A DNA stretch of 64,000 bases from Aminomonas paucivorans DSM 12260 (GCF_000165795.1 NZ_CM001022.1:2389812-2453811); one strand, 5' to 3'. Positions 18,173 to 27,599 are shown, counted from the first letter of the stretch. Made by a program: numbers and translations. Notes: generated by a model not told the origin, from the sequence alone.

Positions 18173-19057
18173 ATGAACGACACTATGAAGGGAGACCGCC
18201 TTCCCCGCATCCTGATCTCCCTGGTGGCGGCGGCGGGAATCCTCATCATGATCTTCATCCTGTTCTTCCTCGTCCGGGAGAGCTTCCCCATCCTTCGGGA
18301 GGCCACCCTGGGGGAGATCCTCCTGGGCTCCCTCTGGTACCCCACCATGGAGCCCCCTAAGTTCGGCATGTTCCCCCTCATCGTCGGTTCCCTCGCCGTG
18401 ACCCTCCTGGCCTCCCTGATGGCGGTGCCCTTCAGCCTGGCCCTGGCGGTGTTCCTGGCGGAGACCTGCCCCCTGGGCCTTCGGGAGGTCTTCAAGCCCG
18501 TCCTGGAGATCCTGGGCTTCTTCCCCTCGGTGGTGTTGGGGTTCATCGGCATGGTGGTGCTGGCGCCGGAGCTTCAGAGCCGGTTCGAACTCCTCTCGGG
18601 ACTCAACCTGTTCAACGCCGCCCTGCTGTTGGGGATCCTCACGATCCCCATCGTGGCCTCCATCGCCGAGGACAGCCTGGCGGCGGTGCCCCAGGCCCTG
18701 CGGGACGCCTCCTTCGCCCTGGGGGCCACGAGGAGCGAGACCATCTTCCGGGTGGCGGTGCCCTCTGCGCTGCCGGGAATCCTCCAGGCCTGCCTCCTGG
18801 GGATCATGAGGGCCCTGGGGGAGACCATGGTGGTCCTCATGGCGGCGGGAGGCGCGGCGATCCTCCCGGAGGCCCTCATGGACCCGGTGCGCCCCCTCAC
18901 CTCCACCATCGCCGCGGAGATGGGAGAGACCCCCGTGGGGTCCCCCCACTACCACGCCCTGTTCTTCATGGGGCTCCTGCTCCTCCTGCTCACCCTGGCG
19001 ATCAACCTGGGAGCCCTGTGGATCGAGCACCGGGGACGGAGGTGGCGGGGATGCTGA
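18173..19057 (+). CDS. pstC: phosphate ABC transporter permease PstC
   Basis: Inner-membrane permease of 294 residues with six hydrophobic segments; partner of PstA in the phosphate channel. The coupling loop reads ALRDASFALGATRSETIFRV, followed by the conserved IMRALGETMVVLMAAG helix. ATG 18173 is chosen because AGAGGGGG precedes it and the hydrophobic start fits the family; an upstream in-frame ATG at 18086 would run through the pstS-pstC hairpin. Its stop overlaps the pstA start (ATGCTGA). Confidence 0.93.
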   Translation: MNDTMKGDRLPRILISLVAAAGILIMIFILFFLVRESFPILREATLGEILLGSLWYPTMEPPKFGMFPLIVGSLAVTLLASLMAVPFSLALAVFLAETCPLGLREVFKPVLEILGFFPSVVLGFIGMVVLAPELQSRFELLSGLNLFNAALLLGILTIPIVASIAEDSLAAVPQALRDASFALGATRSETIFRVAVPSALPGILQACLLGIMRALGETMVVLMAAGGAAILPEALMDPVRPLTSTIAAEMGETPVGSPHYHALFFMGLLLLLLTLAINLGALWIEHRGRRWRGC

Positions 19058-19908
19058 ACCGAAGGACCCTGGCGGACCGAGCCACCACGCTCTTCCTGTG
19101 GCTGTCCATGGGTTTCGTGCTCCTGGTTCTGGGGGGGATCCTGGGCTTCCTGATCCTCCAGGGGGCGGGAAGCCTTTCCTGGAGCTTCTTGGTCGAGCCT
19201 CCCCGCAACGGCATGACCGAGGGGGGCATCCTGACCCCCCTGGTGGGAACGGTGCAGCTCATCGCCGTCTCCATGGCCTTCGCCTTCCCCGTGGGGGTCT
19301 TCACGGCGGTGTACCTCAACGAGTACGCCCGGGACGACGGCTTCACCCGGACCTTGCGCCTGGCGGTGCGCAGCCTCGCCGGGGTGCCCTCGGTGGTCTT
19401 CGGACTCTTCGGGTTCTCCTTCTTCTGCGTGTTCCTCCGCATGGGAGCCAGCCTCCTGGCGGCGGGACTCACCCTGGGATGCCTGGCCCTGCCGGTGATC
19501 GTCGGGGCCGCGGAGGTGGCCCTGCAGAACGTCCCCCAGGACTACCGGGACGCCTCCTTCGGCCTGGGGGCCACCCGATGGCAGACCATCCGCCGGGTGG
19601 TGCTCCCCGCAGCCCTGCCCTCCATCCTCACCGGGGCCATCCTGAGCGTCGGCCGGGTGGCGGGGGAGACGGCCCCCATCATCTTCACCGGAGCGGCGTT
19701 CTTCACCCCCGGCCTGGCCAAGAGCCTCTTCCAGTCCGTCATGGCCCTGCCCTACCACGTGCTGGTGCTGGCCACCGCGGGCACCCAGATCGACAAGACC
19801 CGGCCCATCCAGTACGGCACGGTGCTGGTGCTGCTGATCCTGGTGCTGGGCATCTCCCTGGTGGGGGTGCTCTGGCGGGCCCACCTGCGCCTGAAGACCT
19901 CCCGATGA
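19051..19908 (+). CDS. pstA: phosphate ABC transporter permease PstA
   Basis: Inner-membrane permease of 285 residues, the second half of the phosphate channel. Six hydrophobic segments are seen. The characteristic [12 protein letters not shown]-like periplasmic entry (here [12 protein letters not shown]), the [11 protein letters not shown] loop, the coupling loop [19 protein letters not shown] and the [17 protein letters not shown] helix are all present. It overlaps pstC by 7 bases with GGAGG 8 bases before the ATG, so the two permeases are made in step. Confidence 0.93.
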   Translation: MLNRRTLADRATTLFLWLSMGFVLLVLGGILGFLILQGAGSLSWSFLVEPPRNGMTEGGILTPLVGTVQLIAVSMAFAFPVGVFTAVYLNEYARDDGFTRTLRLAVRSLAGVPSVVFGLFGFSFFCVFLRMGASLLAAGLTLGCLALPVIVGAAEVALQNVPQDYRDASFGLGATRWQTIRRVVLPAALPSILTGAILSVGRVAGETAPIIFTGAAFFTPGLAKSLFQSVMALPYHVLVLATAGTQIDKTRPIQYGTVLVLLILVLGISLVGVLWRAHLRLKTSR

Positions 19909-19939
19909 ACCCGTCGGGGACGAAGAAAGGGGAACGTTC

Positions 19940-20749
19940 ATGATTGCAGCGTCGGTGCCTCCGGTAGCCCGGGAAACCGGGACGCCCGGGGCGGAGAAGC
20001 TCCGGGTGGAGCACCTGTTCCTCACCTACGGGGGCAACAAGAGCCCCTCCCTCAAGGACATCGGCCTGTCCATCCCGGAAAACAGCGTCACCGCCTTCAT
20101 CGGCCCTTCCGGGTGCGGCAAGAGCACCTTCCTGCGCTGCCTCAACCGGATGAACGACTTCATCCGGGGGGTCTCCGTGGAGGGGCAGGTGTTCCTGGAC
20201 GGGGAGGACATCTACGCCCCCCAGACGGACGTCATCGGCCTGAGGAGGCGGGTGGGCATGGTCTTCCAGCGCCCCAACCCCTTCCCCTCCTCCATCCGGG
20301 AGAACGTGGCCTACGGCCCCAAGCTCCACGGCACCCGGGATCGCCGCTCCCTGGACGAGCTGGTGGAACGCAGCCTCCGAGGCGCCGCCCTGTGGGACGA
20401 GGTGGCGGACAAGCTGGACTCCCCCGCCCTGTCCCTCTCCGGGGGCCAGCAACAGCGCCTCTGCATCGCCCGGGCCATCGCCGTGGAACCGGAGGTGCTG
20501 CTGATGGACGAGCCCACCTCCGCCCTGGACCCCATGGCCACGGCGAAAATCGAGGAACTGGTCCGGGAACTGAAGGAGAAGTACACTGTGGCCATCGTCA
20601 CCCACAACATGCAGCAGGCCGCCCGGGTGTCGGACACCACCGCCTTCTTCCTCCTCGGGGAGCTGGTGGAGGTGGGACCCACCCACGAGATCTTCACCTC
20701 TCCCTCGGATCGGCGCACGGAAGACTACATCACCGGCCGTTTCGGCTAG
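19940..20749 (+). CDS. pstB: phosphate ABC transporter ATP-binding protein
   Basis: Cytoplasmic ATPase of 269 residues driving phosphate import. Walker A is GPSGCGKST, followed by [10 protein letters not shown], which is typical of PstB. The Q-loop is VFQRPNPFP, the signature is [14 protein letters not shown], Walker B is [13 protein letters not shown], and the H-loop is [14 protein letters not shown] 30-residue N-terminal extension before the core is slightly longer than in E. coli PstB. The ATG is preceded by AAAGGGGAACG. Confidence 0.95.
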   Translation: MIAASVPPVARETGTPGAEKLRVEHLFLTYGGNKSPSLKDIGLSIPENSVTAFIGPSGCGKSTFLRCLNRMNDFIRGVSVEGQVFLDGEDIYAPQTDVIGLRRRVGMVFQRPNPFPSSIRENVAYGPKLHGTRDRRSLDELVERSLRGAALWDEVADKLDSPALSLSGGQQQRLCIARAIAVEPEVLLMDEPTSALDPMATAKIEELVRELKEKYTVAIVTHNMQQAARVSDTTAFFLLGELVEVGPTHEIFTSPSDRRTEDYITGRFG

Positions 20750-20789
20750 GCCGGACGGAACCTGGCGGCACGGGAAGGACGGAAGACCC

Positions 20790-21479
20790 ATGCAGGAGAG
20801 CAACATTCGCAAGCACATGGACGAGGAGATGGAACGGATCCGGGCGGACCTGCTGAAACTGGGAGGCCTGGCGGGTTCCTTCATCCAGAACGCCGTCTGG
20901 GCCCTGGCGAAACAGGACCTGGACCTGGCCCGCCAAGTGGTGACGGGGGACGACGAGGTGGACGACCTGGCCAAGCGGATCGACACGGACTGCTTCCAGT
21001 TCATCGCCCGCTACCAGCCCCTGGCAGCGGACCTGCGCACCGTGTCCTCCGCCATCCACATGACCGTGGACCTGGAGCGCATCGCCGACATCGGGGTGAA
21101 CGTGGCGGAATCGGCCCTGGAGATCGGCACCGCCCGCCCCCTGAAGCCCCTGGTGGACATCCCCCGGATGGGACAGCTGGTGGGAGAGATGGTGGACGGA
21201 GCCATGAGGGCCTTCCTCAACCGGGACGCGGAGGCGGCCCGGCGGGTCTGCGCCGCGGACGACGAGGTGGACGACCTGGAACGGCAGGTCTTTCGGGAGC
21301 TTCTGGTCCTGATGATCGAACACCCCAAGTCCATCGAGCAGGCCACGACCCTCATCAATGTGGCCCGCAACCTGGAACGGGCGGGGGACCACGCCACCAA
21401 CCTGGGGGAGCACATCCTCTTCCTGATCGAGGGACAACACGTGAAGGCCTCTTCCTTCCGCCGCCCCCTGGGGGCCTGA
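20790..21479 (+). CDS. phoU: phosphate signalling protein PhoU
   Basis: All-helical cytoplasmic regulator of 229 residues that links the Pst transporter to the PhoR kinase and represses the regulon when phosphate is plentiful. The two PhoU repeats are visible, each with its metal-binding signature: DDEVDDLAKRID followed by LRTVSSAIHMTVDLERIADIG, and DDEVDDLERQV followed by ARNLERAGDHATNLGE. The stop lies 2 bases before the response-regulator start. Confidence 0.95.
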   Translation: MQESNIRKHMDEEMERIRADLLKLGGLAGSFIQNAVWALAKQDLDLARQVVTGDDEVDDLAKRIDTDCFQFIARYQPLAADLRTVSSAIHMTVDLERIADIGVNVAESALEIGTARPLKPLVDIPRMGQLVGEMVDGAMRAFLNRDAEAARRVCAADDEVDDLERQVFRELLVLMIEHPKSIEQATTLINVARNLERAGDHATNLGEHILFLIEGQHVKASSFRRPLGA

Positions 21480-21481
21480 CC

Positions 21482-22189
21482 ATGCCGGGAGAGCGGATCC
21501 TGGTGGTGGAGGACGAGCGGTCCATCGCGGACCTGGTGGCGGAGGCCCTCCGGCGCCAGGGATACCGGGTGGAGACCGCAGGGGACGGGGACCAGGCCCT
21601 GGAGGTGGCGGAAACCACCCTCCCGGACCTGGTGATCCTGGACCTGATGCTGCCCAAGCTGGACGGCTGGGAGGTGTGCCGCCGCCTCCGGGAGGAGGAG
21701 ACCACGCGGCGCATCCCCATCATCATGCTCACCGCCCGGCGGGACGAGAAGGACGTGGTGGCGGGGCTGGAGCTGGGGGCGGACGACTACCTGCGCAAGC
21801 CCTTCTCCCTGGCGGAGCTGCTGGCCCGGGTGAAGGCGCACCTGCGGGCCCGGGCCCAGGACGCCCTGGGGGACGAGGGCATCGCCGTGGGCCCCCTGAC
21901 CCTGGAACCCCGAAGCGGGGAGGTGCTCCTGGACGGGACCCCCCTGGACCTCTCCCCGGTGGAATACCGCCTCCTGGAGACCCTGGTGCGGGGCAAGGGT
22001 CGGCTGGTGTCCCGGGAGGAGCTGCTGGCCAAGGTGTGGGGCTACGTGGCGGGGGACACCCGCACCGTGGACGTGCACATCTTCCGGCTCCGCCGGAAGA
22101 TCGAGCCGGACCCGGAGCACCCCCGACTGGTACACACCGTCCGGGGCCGGGGGTACCGGCTCCTGTGGACCCCGGAGGACCGGCGGTGA
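21482..22189 (+). CDS. phoB: PhoB-type response regulator
   Basis: DNA-binding response regulator of 235 residues of the OmpR/PhoB class. The receiver domain (about 5-120) has the acidic pair EDE, the phospho-acceptor Asp at about residue 54 (VILDLMLPKLDG) and the conserved lysine in DDYLRKPF. A winged-helix domain (about 135-230) ends with the typical TVRGRGYRLLW tail. It follows phoU directly and its stop overlaps the kinase gene (GTGA). Its position in the pst operon and the Pho box upstream support the PhoB assignment. Confidence 0.9.
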   Translation: MPGERILVVEDERSIADLVAEALRRQGYRVETAGDGDQALEVAETTLPDLVILDLMLPKLDGWEVCRRLREEETTRRIPIIMLTARRDEKDVVAGLELGADDYLRKPFSLAELLARVKAHLRARAQDALGDEGIAVGPLTLEPRSGEVLLDGTPLDLSPVEYRLLETLVRGKGRLVSREELLAKVWGYVAGDTRTVDVHIFRLRRKIEPDPEHPRLVHTVRGRGYRLLWTPEDRR

Positions 22190-23970
22190 AGACCCTCCAG
22201 GGAAAGATCATCCTCCTGGTGGGGGTCATGGCGGCCCTCTCCTTCGCCCTGGGGGCGGTGCTGGTGGTGGGGGACGTGCGCCGCCAGCTGGACGACCAGA
22301 CCCGGGAGATCCTGCAGACGCGCACCCACGCCCTGGCCCAGGCCCTGACGGACCAGGGGACGGAGGCGGTCCGGAACCGGTTGGGAACGTGGCGGGACAT
22401 CCTGGGCCTGCGCATCACCCTGGTGGACCCGCAGGGGATCGTCCTGGGGGACAGCGACATCCCCCAGGGGAAACTGAAAGGCCTGTCCAACCACCTGACC
22501 CGACCGGAGGTGCAGGAGGCCCTCCGCACCGGAGAGGGCTCGGACCTGCGCTACAGCGAGAGCACCGGGGTGGCGTACCTCTACGAGGCCCGCCGGGTGC
22601 CCCTGGCGGACGGGAGCTTCCTGGTGGTGCGCACCTCCATGCCCCGTCAGGACTACGACCACCTCCTCTGGAGGATCCGACGGCACCTCTTCGCCTCCCT
22701 GGCCCTGGCGGCCCTCCTCTCCCTGGGCCTGGGCATCTGGGGGGTACGCCGCATCACCCGCCCCCTGGGGGAGCTGGCCCGGGCCGCGGGGGCAGTGGAA
22801 CTGGGGGAGAAGGCCCACTTCCCCCTGGAGGGCACCCTGGAGATCCGTCGGCTCTCCGGGGCGCTGAAGCACATGGCGGAGCGCCTCACCGCCACCCTGG
22901 AGGACCTGGAGGAGGAGCGGGAACAGCTGCGCCGACTGGTGGAGTCCCTCCCCGTGGGGGTGCTCCTGGTGGACCCCAAGGGACGAGTACGCTACGCCAA
23001 CGACGCCCTGAAGGGACTGCTCCGGGACCTCCCCGCCCGCCTGGAGGGAGCCCCCGTGCAGGGGGCCCTGCGCCACCCTCCCCTGCTGGACCTCATCGAG
23101 CGGGTCGCCGGAAACCCGGCAACGGGGGGGGACAACATCACCTTCCGCGACCGGGGGGAACGGGAGTCCTTCCTCCGGGCGGAGGCGGTGCGGGTGCACC
23201 AGCAGACCCTGGTGGTGGTGCAGGACCTCACGGAACAGGTGCTCATGGAAGAGGCCCGCAAATCCTTCGTGGCCGACGCGGGACACGAACTCCAGACCCC
23301 CCTCACGGCCATCCGGGCGGCGGCGGAGCTGCTCCTCTCCATGGACCCCTCCACGGGGGCGGAGCGGGCCCCCTACCTGGACCGCATCGTGGAACAGCAG
23401 GAACGCATGACCTCCCTGGTGGACGACCTGCTCCTCCTCTCCCGGCTGGAGAGCGGCGTCCCCGTGCAGACGGAGGAAGACCTGGACCTGGCCGCCCTCC
23501 TGGGAGACCTGGTGGAGAGGGCGCGGCAGCACCCTCTGGCGAAGGACCTGGCCTTCCAGGTCCGCCTGCCCGAGACGGCCCCCTTCCGGGGGAGGCCCGA
23601 GGAGCTGCGCCGGGCCTTCGAGAACCTCCTGGAGAACGGGGTCAAGTACACCCACCGCCGCTTCGGGGACCAGTCCGGAGGAGTCCTGCGCCTGACCCTG
23701 GAGACCACCCCCGAGGGCTACCGGGCGGAAGTGCGGGACAACGGGGTGGGGATCCCCCCCTCCATGAGGGAGCGGATCTTCGAGCGCTTCGAGCGGGCGG
23801 AGAAGCACCGGGCCCGGGGCAACGACCCCAAGGGGGGCTACGGCCTGGGGCTGGCCATCGCCCGGCGGGCCCTGGAGGGGCATGGGGGCTCCCTGGAGCT
23901 GGCGGAGACCGCCGGAGAAGAGCCCGAGGGCACGGCCTTCCGGATCCGCCTGCCCCGCAAAGGCCGTTAA
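22186..23970 (+). CDS. phoR: PhoR-type sensor histidine kinase
   Basis: Membrane histidine kinase of 594 residues. There is an N-terminal helix (about 8-28), an extracytoplasmic region of about 130 residues, a second helix (about 165-185), HAMP, and a PAS-like domain (about 245-350). HisKA follows, with the phospho-acceptor His near residue 367 (DAGHELQTPLTAIR, with Q in place of the usual R). The ATPase domain has N-box ENLLENGVKYT, G1 VRDNGVGIP and G2 GGYGLGLAIARR. The periplasmic sensor is larger than in E. coli PhoR and resembles the Gram-positive form. The GTG start overlaps the regulator's stop. Confidence 0.9.
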   Translation: MKTLQGKIILLVGVMAALSFALGAVLVVGDVRRQLDDQTREILQTRTHALAQALTDQGTEAVRNRLGTWRDILGLRITLVDPQGIVLGDSDIPQGKLKGLSNHLTRPEVQEALRTGEGSDLRYSESTGVAYLYEARRVPLADGSFLVVRTSMPRQDYDHLLWRIRRHLFASLALAALLSLGLGIWGVRRITRPLGELARAAGAVELGEKAHFPLEGTLEIRRLSGALKHMAERLTATLEDLEEEREQLRRLVESLPVGVLLVDPKGRVRYANDALKGLLRDLPARLEGAPVQGALRHPPLLDLIERVAGNPATGGDNITFRDRGERESFLRAEAVRVHQQTLVVVQDLTEQVLMEEARKSFVADAGHELQTPLTAIRAAAELLLSMDPSTGAERAPYLDRIVEQQERMTSLVDDLLLLSRLESGVPVQTEEDLDLAALLGDLVERARQHPLAKDLAFQVRLPETAPFRGRPEELRRAFENLLENGVKYTHRRFGDQSGGVLRLTLETTPEGYRAEVRDNGVGIPPSMRERIFERFERAEKHRARGNDPKGGYGLGLAIARRALEGHGGSLELAETAGEEPEGTAFRIRLPRKGR

Positions 23971-24005
23971 AGGGGCGTTTCCACCAGCGCTGCCAAGGAG
24001 AAAAC

Positions 24006-24042
24006 AATACTGCCCCGGGGCCTTTCCCTGGGGCAGTATTTT
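24006..24042 (+). terminator. intrinsic terminator of the pst-pho operon
   Basis: Perfect 11-base stem AATACTGCCCC with its complement and a 13-base loop, ending in a T-run; the only classical rho-independent terminator with a T-tract near this operon. Confidence 0.85.
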
Positions 24043-24093
24043 CATGGGAAAACCACCGTAATCCCCCGGTCTTTTCACTTCGATCTACAAGAG

Positions 24094-24121
24094 TTGCCTC
24101 AATCCCCCCATTCGCTATAAT
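24094..24121 (+). promoter_or_regulatory. sigma-70-type promoter of the transglycosylase gene
   Basis: TTGCCT, 16-base spacer, TATAAT, about 80 bases before the ATG. Confidence 0.7.
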
Positions 24122-24207
24122 ACCCTCACCTGAAACACCGGGAGCCGAGACCGCACCATAGAGGGAGCAACCCGCCCTTCGGCCCCCCTGTAGAAGGAGG
24201 AGAAGAC

Positions 24208-25020
24208 ATGGAATCCACGCGACGCCTGTGGAACCTGCCTCTCCTGATCCTGGCAGCGTTTCTGGGGCTTCTTCTGGCCCCGCCGGGATCGGAGGCGGAG
24301 ACCACGACGGTGATTCAGGTGGTGGACCAACCCCTGAACGCCTACCGCGCCAACGAACCGACCCCATCGGCACCCCTTCAGGAAACACCCGAGGCTGTTT
24401 CACCCCTCTCCCCCCCCCTAGCCTCCGTCCCCGCCGCGACGAGCGGCTACGACAGCTCGGTCCGAAAGGCCCTCCAGGAGATGGCCCTACGGACGGAGCA
24501 TCTGGATCTGTGGGCGGACCTGCATCCCAACTCGGCCCTCCGGGACCTCAAGACCATGTCCACGGGGCACCAGCGCACGGTGGCCAACATCGTCAAGTAC
24601 ATCCGCACCCACAACACCCGCATCGACCCCAAGACGGCCTGGCGGGAGGCTGCGGCCCTGGTGCGGTACAGCAACAAGTACGGCATCCCCGCTCCCCTGG
24701 CCACGGCGGTGGCCCATGCGGAGAGCCGCTTCGACCCCAACGCCCAGAGCAGCAAGGGCGCCCTGGGGGTCATGCAGGTCATGTGGCGGGTCCACAACGG
24801 CCTGCTCCAGTCCAACGGCATCGAGACCCGCAAACAGATGTTCGACCCCGAAAAGGGCATCGCCGCGGGCTGCCTGCTCCTGTCCCGGTACATCAAGGCC
24901 TACGGGTCCGTGCAGAAGGCCATCAACCGCTATTACGGCGGCGTGGCGGTGGCGTACTTCCACAAGGTGAACCGCAACATGGCGAAGCTGGTCTCCCAGT
25001 CCGCCGCCAACGGCTACTAA
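24208..25020 (+). CDS. lytic transglycosylase (SLT domain)
   Basis: Exported peptidoglycan-cleaving enzyme of 270 residues. Signal peptide residues 1-31 (ending SEAET) are followed by a low-complexity linker to about residue 80 and a helical region. The SLT domain runs from about residue 145 to the end: AVAHAESRFDPNAQSSKGALG carries the catalytic Glu and the GALGVMQVM motif, and INRYYGG is the closing motif. The ATG has GAAGGAGGAG upstream. It stands alone between a strong promoter and a hairpin. It may remodel the wall during growth or for envelope structures; the target is not shown. Confidence 0.9.
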   Translation: MESTRRLWNLPLLILAAFLGLLLAPPGSEAETTTVIQVVDQPLNAYRANEPTPSAPLQETPEAVSPLSPPLASVPAATSGYDSSVRKALQEMALRTEHLDLWADLHPNSALRDLKTMSTGHQRTVANIVKYIRTHNTRIDPKTAWREAAALVRYSNKYGIPAPLATAVAHAESRFDPNAQSSKGALGVMQVMWRVHNGLLQSNGIETRKQMFDPEKGIAAGCLLLSRYIKAYGSVQKAINRYYGGVAVAYFHKVNRNMAKLVSQSAANGY

Positions 25021-25043
25021 GGGCTCCTAGGGACACCACAAAA

Positions 25044-25070
25044 CGGCCCCGGAGCACAGCCCCGGGGCCG
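25044..25070 (+). terminator. hairpin after the transglycosylase gene
   Basis: 9-base stem CGGCCCCGG with its complement and a 9-base loop. Confidence 0.55.
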
Positions 25071-25095
25071 AAGCACAGGAAAAGGGTTTCAGGTG

Positions 25096-25129
25096 CACGA
25101 GGGGGCGTCCGGGGGGACGCCCCCTCGTG
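25096..25129 (-). terminator. terminator of the TPP-enzyme gene
   Basis: Perfect 15-base stem (CACGAGGGGGCGTCC) with a 4-base loop, six bases beyond the stop of the leftward gene. Confidence 0.65.
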
Positions 25130-25134
25130 GTGTT

Positions 25135-26856
25135 CTAGTAGAGGCAGTCCATCCCCGCACGGAGGGCTTCGGCGCACCACCCGGGCACGGGGGGCAGGTC
25201 CCGGTCCTCCGGGACGCAGGGCAGGGAGATCAGGGACGGACCGTCCAGGGCCAGGGCCCGGGAAAGGACCTCCCGGAAGACCTGAGGCGTCGTCGCCTCG
25301 AAGCCTGCCACGCCGAAACCCTTCGCCACGGCGGGGTAGTCCACCGGGGCGAAGTCCGTGAACCGCCCGTACCCCTCCCCCAGCTCGGAGCCTCGGATCA
25401 CCCGTTCCGTCCCCCGGATCCAGCCGTAGGTCCGGTTGTCGAACACCAGGAAGATCACCCGGCTCCCCCAGCGCGCGGCGGTCTCCAGCTCCCCCGCGAC
25501 GAAACCGAAGCTCCCGTCCCCCACCAGCCCCACCACCGGGGCACCGGAGGCCACCCCCCAGCGGGCTCCCAGGGCCGCAGGAAGGGCGTAGCCCAGGGCC
25601 CCCATGGCGAAGTTGTACGCCGTCCGGCGTCCCGCGGAGGAAAGGCGCAGGAACGCGGCGGAATAGGCCGCCGCCACCCCCGGATCCACCGCCAGGAAGG
25701 CATCCTCCGGCAGGACCTCCTCCAGGATGCGGGCCACGTGGAGGGGGTGCAGTTCCCGGCGCTCCGCCAGGGCCCGGACCACCCGCTCCTCGTGGGCCTC
25801 CCGTCCCCCCGCCAGCTTCTCCAGCCAGGGGGACCGGTCCGGGGCGACCTCCCTGCCCAGGACCTCCAGGAGCCCCCGCAGGGTCTCCCGGGCGTCCCCC
25901 AGGAGGGGAAGCACGGGGTAGTTCAGCCCCAGTCCCTCCCCGCTCACATCCAGCTGGAGGAAGGTCTTCCCGGAGTTCGGGTCGGGAAGGCGCCAGCCGT
26001 CGGTGCCCGCGGAATCGGTGCTGTTCCCCAGGAAGAACACCAGGTCCGCCTCCGCCAGGGCCTCGTTGGCCCAGCTCCGCCCTCCCCGGGCCCCCAGCAC
26101 CCCGAGGCTCAGGGGGTGGGTCTCCGGGAAAGCGCCCTTGGCGTTGATGGTGGTCCCCACAGGGGCGGAGAGGCGCTCCGCCAGGGCCCGCACCTCCGCC
26201 CAGGCCCCGGAGTGCACCACCCCCTGCCCGCAGAACAGCACAGGCCTCCGGGCGCCCCTCAGGGCCTCGGCGGCGGCGGACAGGTCCTCCGGAGCGGCGA
26301 CGCTGCGGCACCCGGGGAACCGGCCATAGCGAGGATCCGCCCAGGCCTCCCGATCCGGACACTCCCCCTCCAGCACGTCCGAGGGGAGCCGCAGGTGCAC
26401 CGGCCCGGGACGCCCCGTGACGGCGGTGCGGAAGGCCAGGCGCACCAGATGGGGCACCTCCTCCGACGCCGTGGCGGTGAGGGTGGCCTTGGTGATCCCC
26501 TGAAACAGGGCGGTCTGGTCGCACCCCGTGAGCATGTTGCGCCGCTCGTACCGCAGGGGGATCTCCGAAGTGAGCACCACCAGGGGCACGCAGGCGTGGA
26601 AGGCCTCCGTCACCCCCGGAACCATGTGGGTGGCCCCCACGCTGGGCCCCTCGCACACCCCCACCTTCCCCGAAGCCTTGGCGTACCCATCCGCCATGAA
26701 CACGGAACTCCGCTCGTCCCGGCACAGGTGGTGCCGCACCTGGGGGAACCGCTCCCACTCCCGGTAGAGGGCCAGGGTGGTCTCCCCGGGGAGGCCGAAG
26801 ACGTGCTCCACCCCCAGGTCCTTCAGTTGTCGCAACAGCGCCTCAGTGACCTTCAT
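25135..26856 (-). CDS. thiamine-pyrophosphate enzyme, acetolactate-synthase-like
   Basis: TPP-dependent enzyme of 573 residues with the three domains of the acetolactate synthase/benzoylformate decarboxylase family. These are the N-terminal PYR domain with catalytic Glu at about residue 25 (GLPGETTLAL), a central domain, and the C-terminal PP domain with GDGSFGF at 446-452 and the Asn of the TPP motif in VFDNRTYGW. No valine/leucine operon surrounds it, so a catabolic carboligase or 2-oxo-acid decarboxylase role is as likely as acetolactate synthesis. The promoter (TTGACG, 17, TAGACT) carries an operator shared with two other operons of this region, next to the FCD regulator gene. Substrate not identifiable from sequence. 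Confidence 0.85.
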   Translation of the reverse strand: MKVTEALLRQLKDLGVEHVFGLPGETTLALYREWERFPQVRHHLCRDERSSVFMADGYAKASGKVGVCEGPSVGATHMVPGVTEAFHACVPLVVLTSEIPLRYERRNMLTGCDQTALFQGITKATLTATASEEVPHLVRLAFRTAVTGRPGPVHLRLPSDVLEGECPDREAWADPRYGRFPGCRSVAAPEDLSAAAEALRGARRPVLFCGQGVVHSGAWAEVRALAERLSAPVGTTINAKGAFPETHPLSLGVLGARGGRSWANEALAEADLVFFLGNSTDSAGTDGWRLPDPNSGKTFLQLDVSGEGLGLNYPVLPLLGDARETLRGLLEVLGREVAPDRSPWLEKLAGGREAHEERVVRALAERRELHPLHVARILEEVLPEDAFLAVDPGVAAAYSAAFLRLSSAGRRTAYNFAMGALGYALPAALGARWGVASGAPVVGLVGDGSFGFVAGELETAARWGSRVIFLVFDNRTYGWIRGTERVIRGSELGEGYGRFTDFAPVDYPAVAKGFGVAGFEATTPQVFREVLSRALALDGPSLISLPCVPEDRDLPPVPGWCAEALRAGMDCLY

Positions 26857-26900
26857 GACCCAACCCCTTTTCTCAAGGAGGATGCTTGCACCTATCCATA

Positions 26901-26957
26901 GCTCATCATTTATGAGCAGCTACCGCCCAGTCTAGGAGCCCTTCCCCGTTCCGTCAA
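26901..26957 (-). promoter_or_regulatory. promoter and operator of the TPP-enzyme gene
   Basis: On the minus strand, TTGACG (26957-26952), a 17-base spacer and TAGACT (26934-26929). Downstream, at 26917-26901, is a palindrome of GCTCAT and ATGAGC around a 5-base centre, overlapping the expected transcription start. The half-site is shared with 27027-27046 and 32047-32071. Confidence 0.65.
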
Positions 26958-26994
26958 CACGGGGGGAAAAAATCGAAGACCAATTGCGAATGGA

Positions 26995-27046
26995 TTGACA
27001 GGTACGCCAAGGGGCTCCTATACTTCGCTCATCATCGGTGATGAGC
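26995..27046 (+). promoter_or_regulatory. promoter and operator of the DUF2294 operon
   Basis: Perfect TTGACA (26995-27000), an 18-base spacer and TATACT (27019-27024). The operator at 27027-27046 is GCTCATCA, four bases, TGATGAGC, a perfect 8-base inverted repeat starting 2 bases after the -10, a repressor position. Confidence 0.75.
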
Positions 27047-27053
27047 TGCGGAG

Positions 27054-27443
27054 GTGGGCATCCTGACCCCCGGCGATCTGAAACAGGAACTCATGCGGAT
27101 CAACAACGCGGTGAACCAGGAGATGTTCGGCGTGGGCCTCCGGCGACAGAAGGTGGACCTGCTGGACGACCGGATCCTCCTCATGGCCCAGAACCCTCGG
27201 GTGAAGGCCCTCACGGTGTTCGACAGCGGCGAGGGCATCACCGGTCGGCTCATGGATCTGGCCCTGCTGGAGGAGTACAAGAAACGGCTTCGAAAGGCCC
27301 TGGAGGATCGCCTGGGGGTTCAGATCCGCTCCGTCCTGAAGGACTACGATCCCGCGGAGGAGCTGGCCTTCACCCTGGTGGTCCTATGCGGAACCCTGGA
27401 GGACCTGCTCCGGGGAACCGAGCAACCCCGCTCAGCTGGCTGA
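27054..27443 (+). CDS. DUF2294-family protein
   Basis: Small soluble protein of up to 129 residues resembling the DUF2294 family (function unknown). It has an LMRINNAVNQEMFG helix, the VDLLDDRILLMAQN strand pair, a charged helix with EEYKKRLRKALEDRLG and a final LAFTLVVL strand. The start is uncertain. GTG 27054 has its GGAG directly abutting; CTG 27063 is better spaced behind GGAGGTG; ATG 27093 has AGGAAC but would cut into the conserved first helix. It is the first gene behind the operator-bearing promoter and is followed by a nested hairpin and the Nif3-like gene. Confidence 0.7.
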   Translation: MGILTPGDLKQELMRINNAVNQEMFGVGLRRQKVDLLDDRILLMAQNPRVKALTVFDSGEGITGRLMDLALLEEYKKRLRKALEDRLGVQIRSVLKDYDPAEELAFTLVVLCGTLEDLLRGTEQPRSAG

Positions 27444-27465
27444 GGGACATCCGAAGAGGATCGCC

Positions 27466-27537
27466 CGAGAGGACCGCTGACCGACGAAGCCCCCCGAGAC
27501 CCCTCGGGCGGGCAACGTATGGTCGGCGGTCCTCTCG
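27466..27537 (+). other. 72-base nested stem-loop in the operon
   Basis: A 17-base inverted repeat (CGAGAGGACCGC..., one G-T pair) encloses a second hairpin (CCCGAG/CTCGGG at 27493-27508). It lies between the DUF2294 and Nif3-like genes. It could be a partial terminator, an RNA processing site or a protein-binding element; no T-run follows. Confidence 0.5.
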
Positions 27538-27599
27538 TCGTCTGGGGAGACGGCGATCCTCCCGAGAGACGAGGGGACAAGGGAAGGGAGAGAGCAGGA

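Noticed and set aside
25096-25129. The 15-base inverted repeat as an operator or IS end
   Set aside because: It sits 6 bases beyond the stop of the leftward gene with a 4-base loop, the normal place and shape for a terminator, and has no matching second end.
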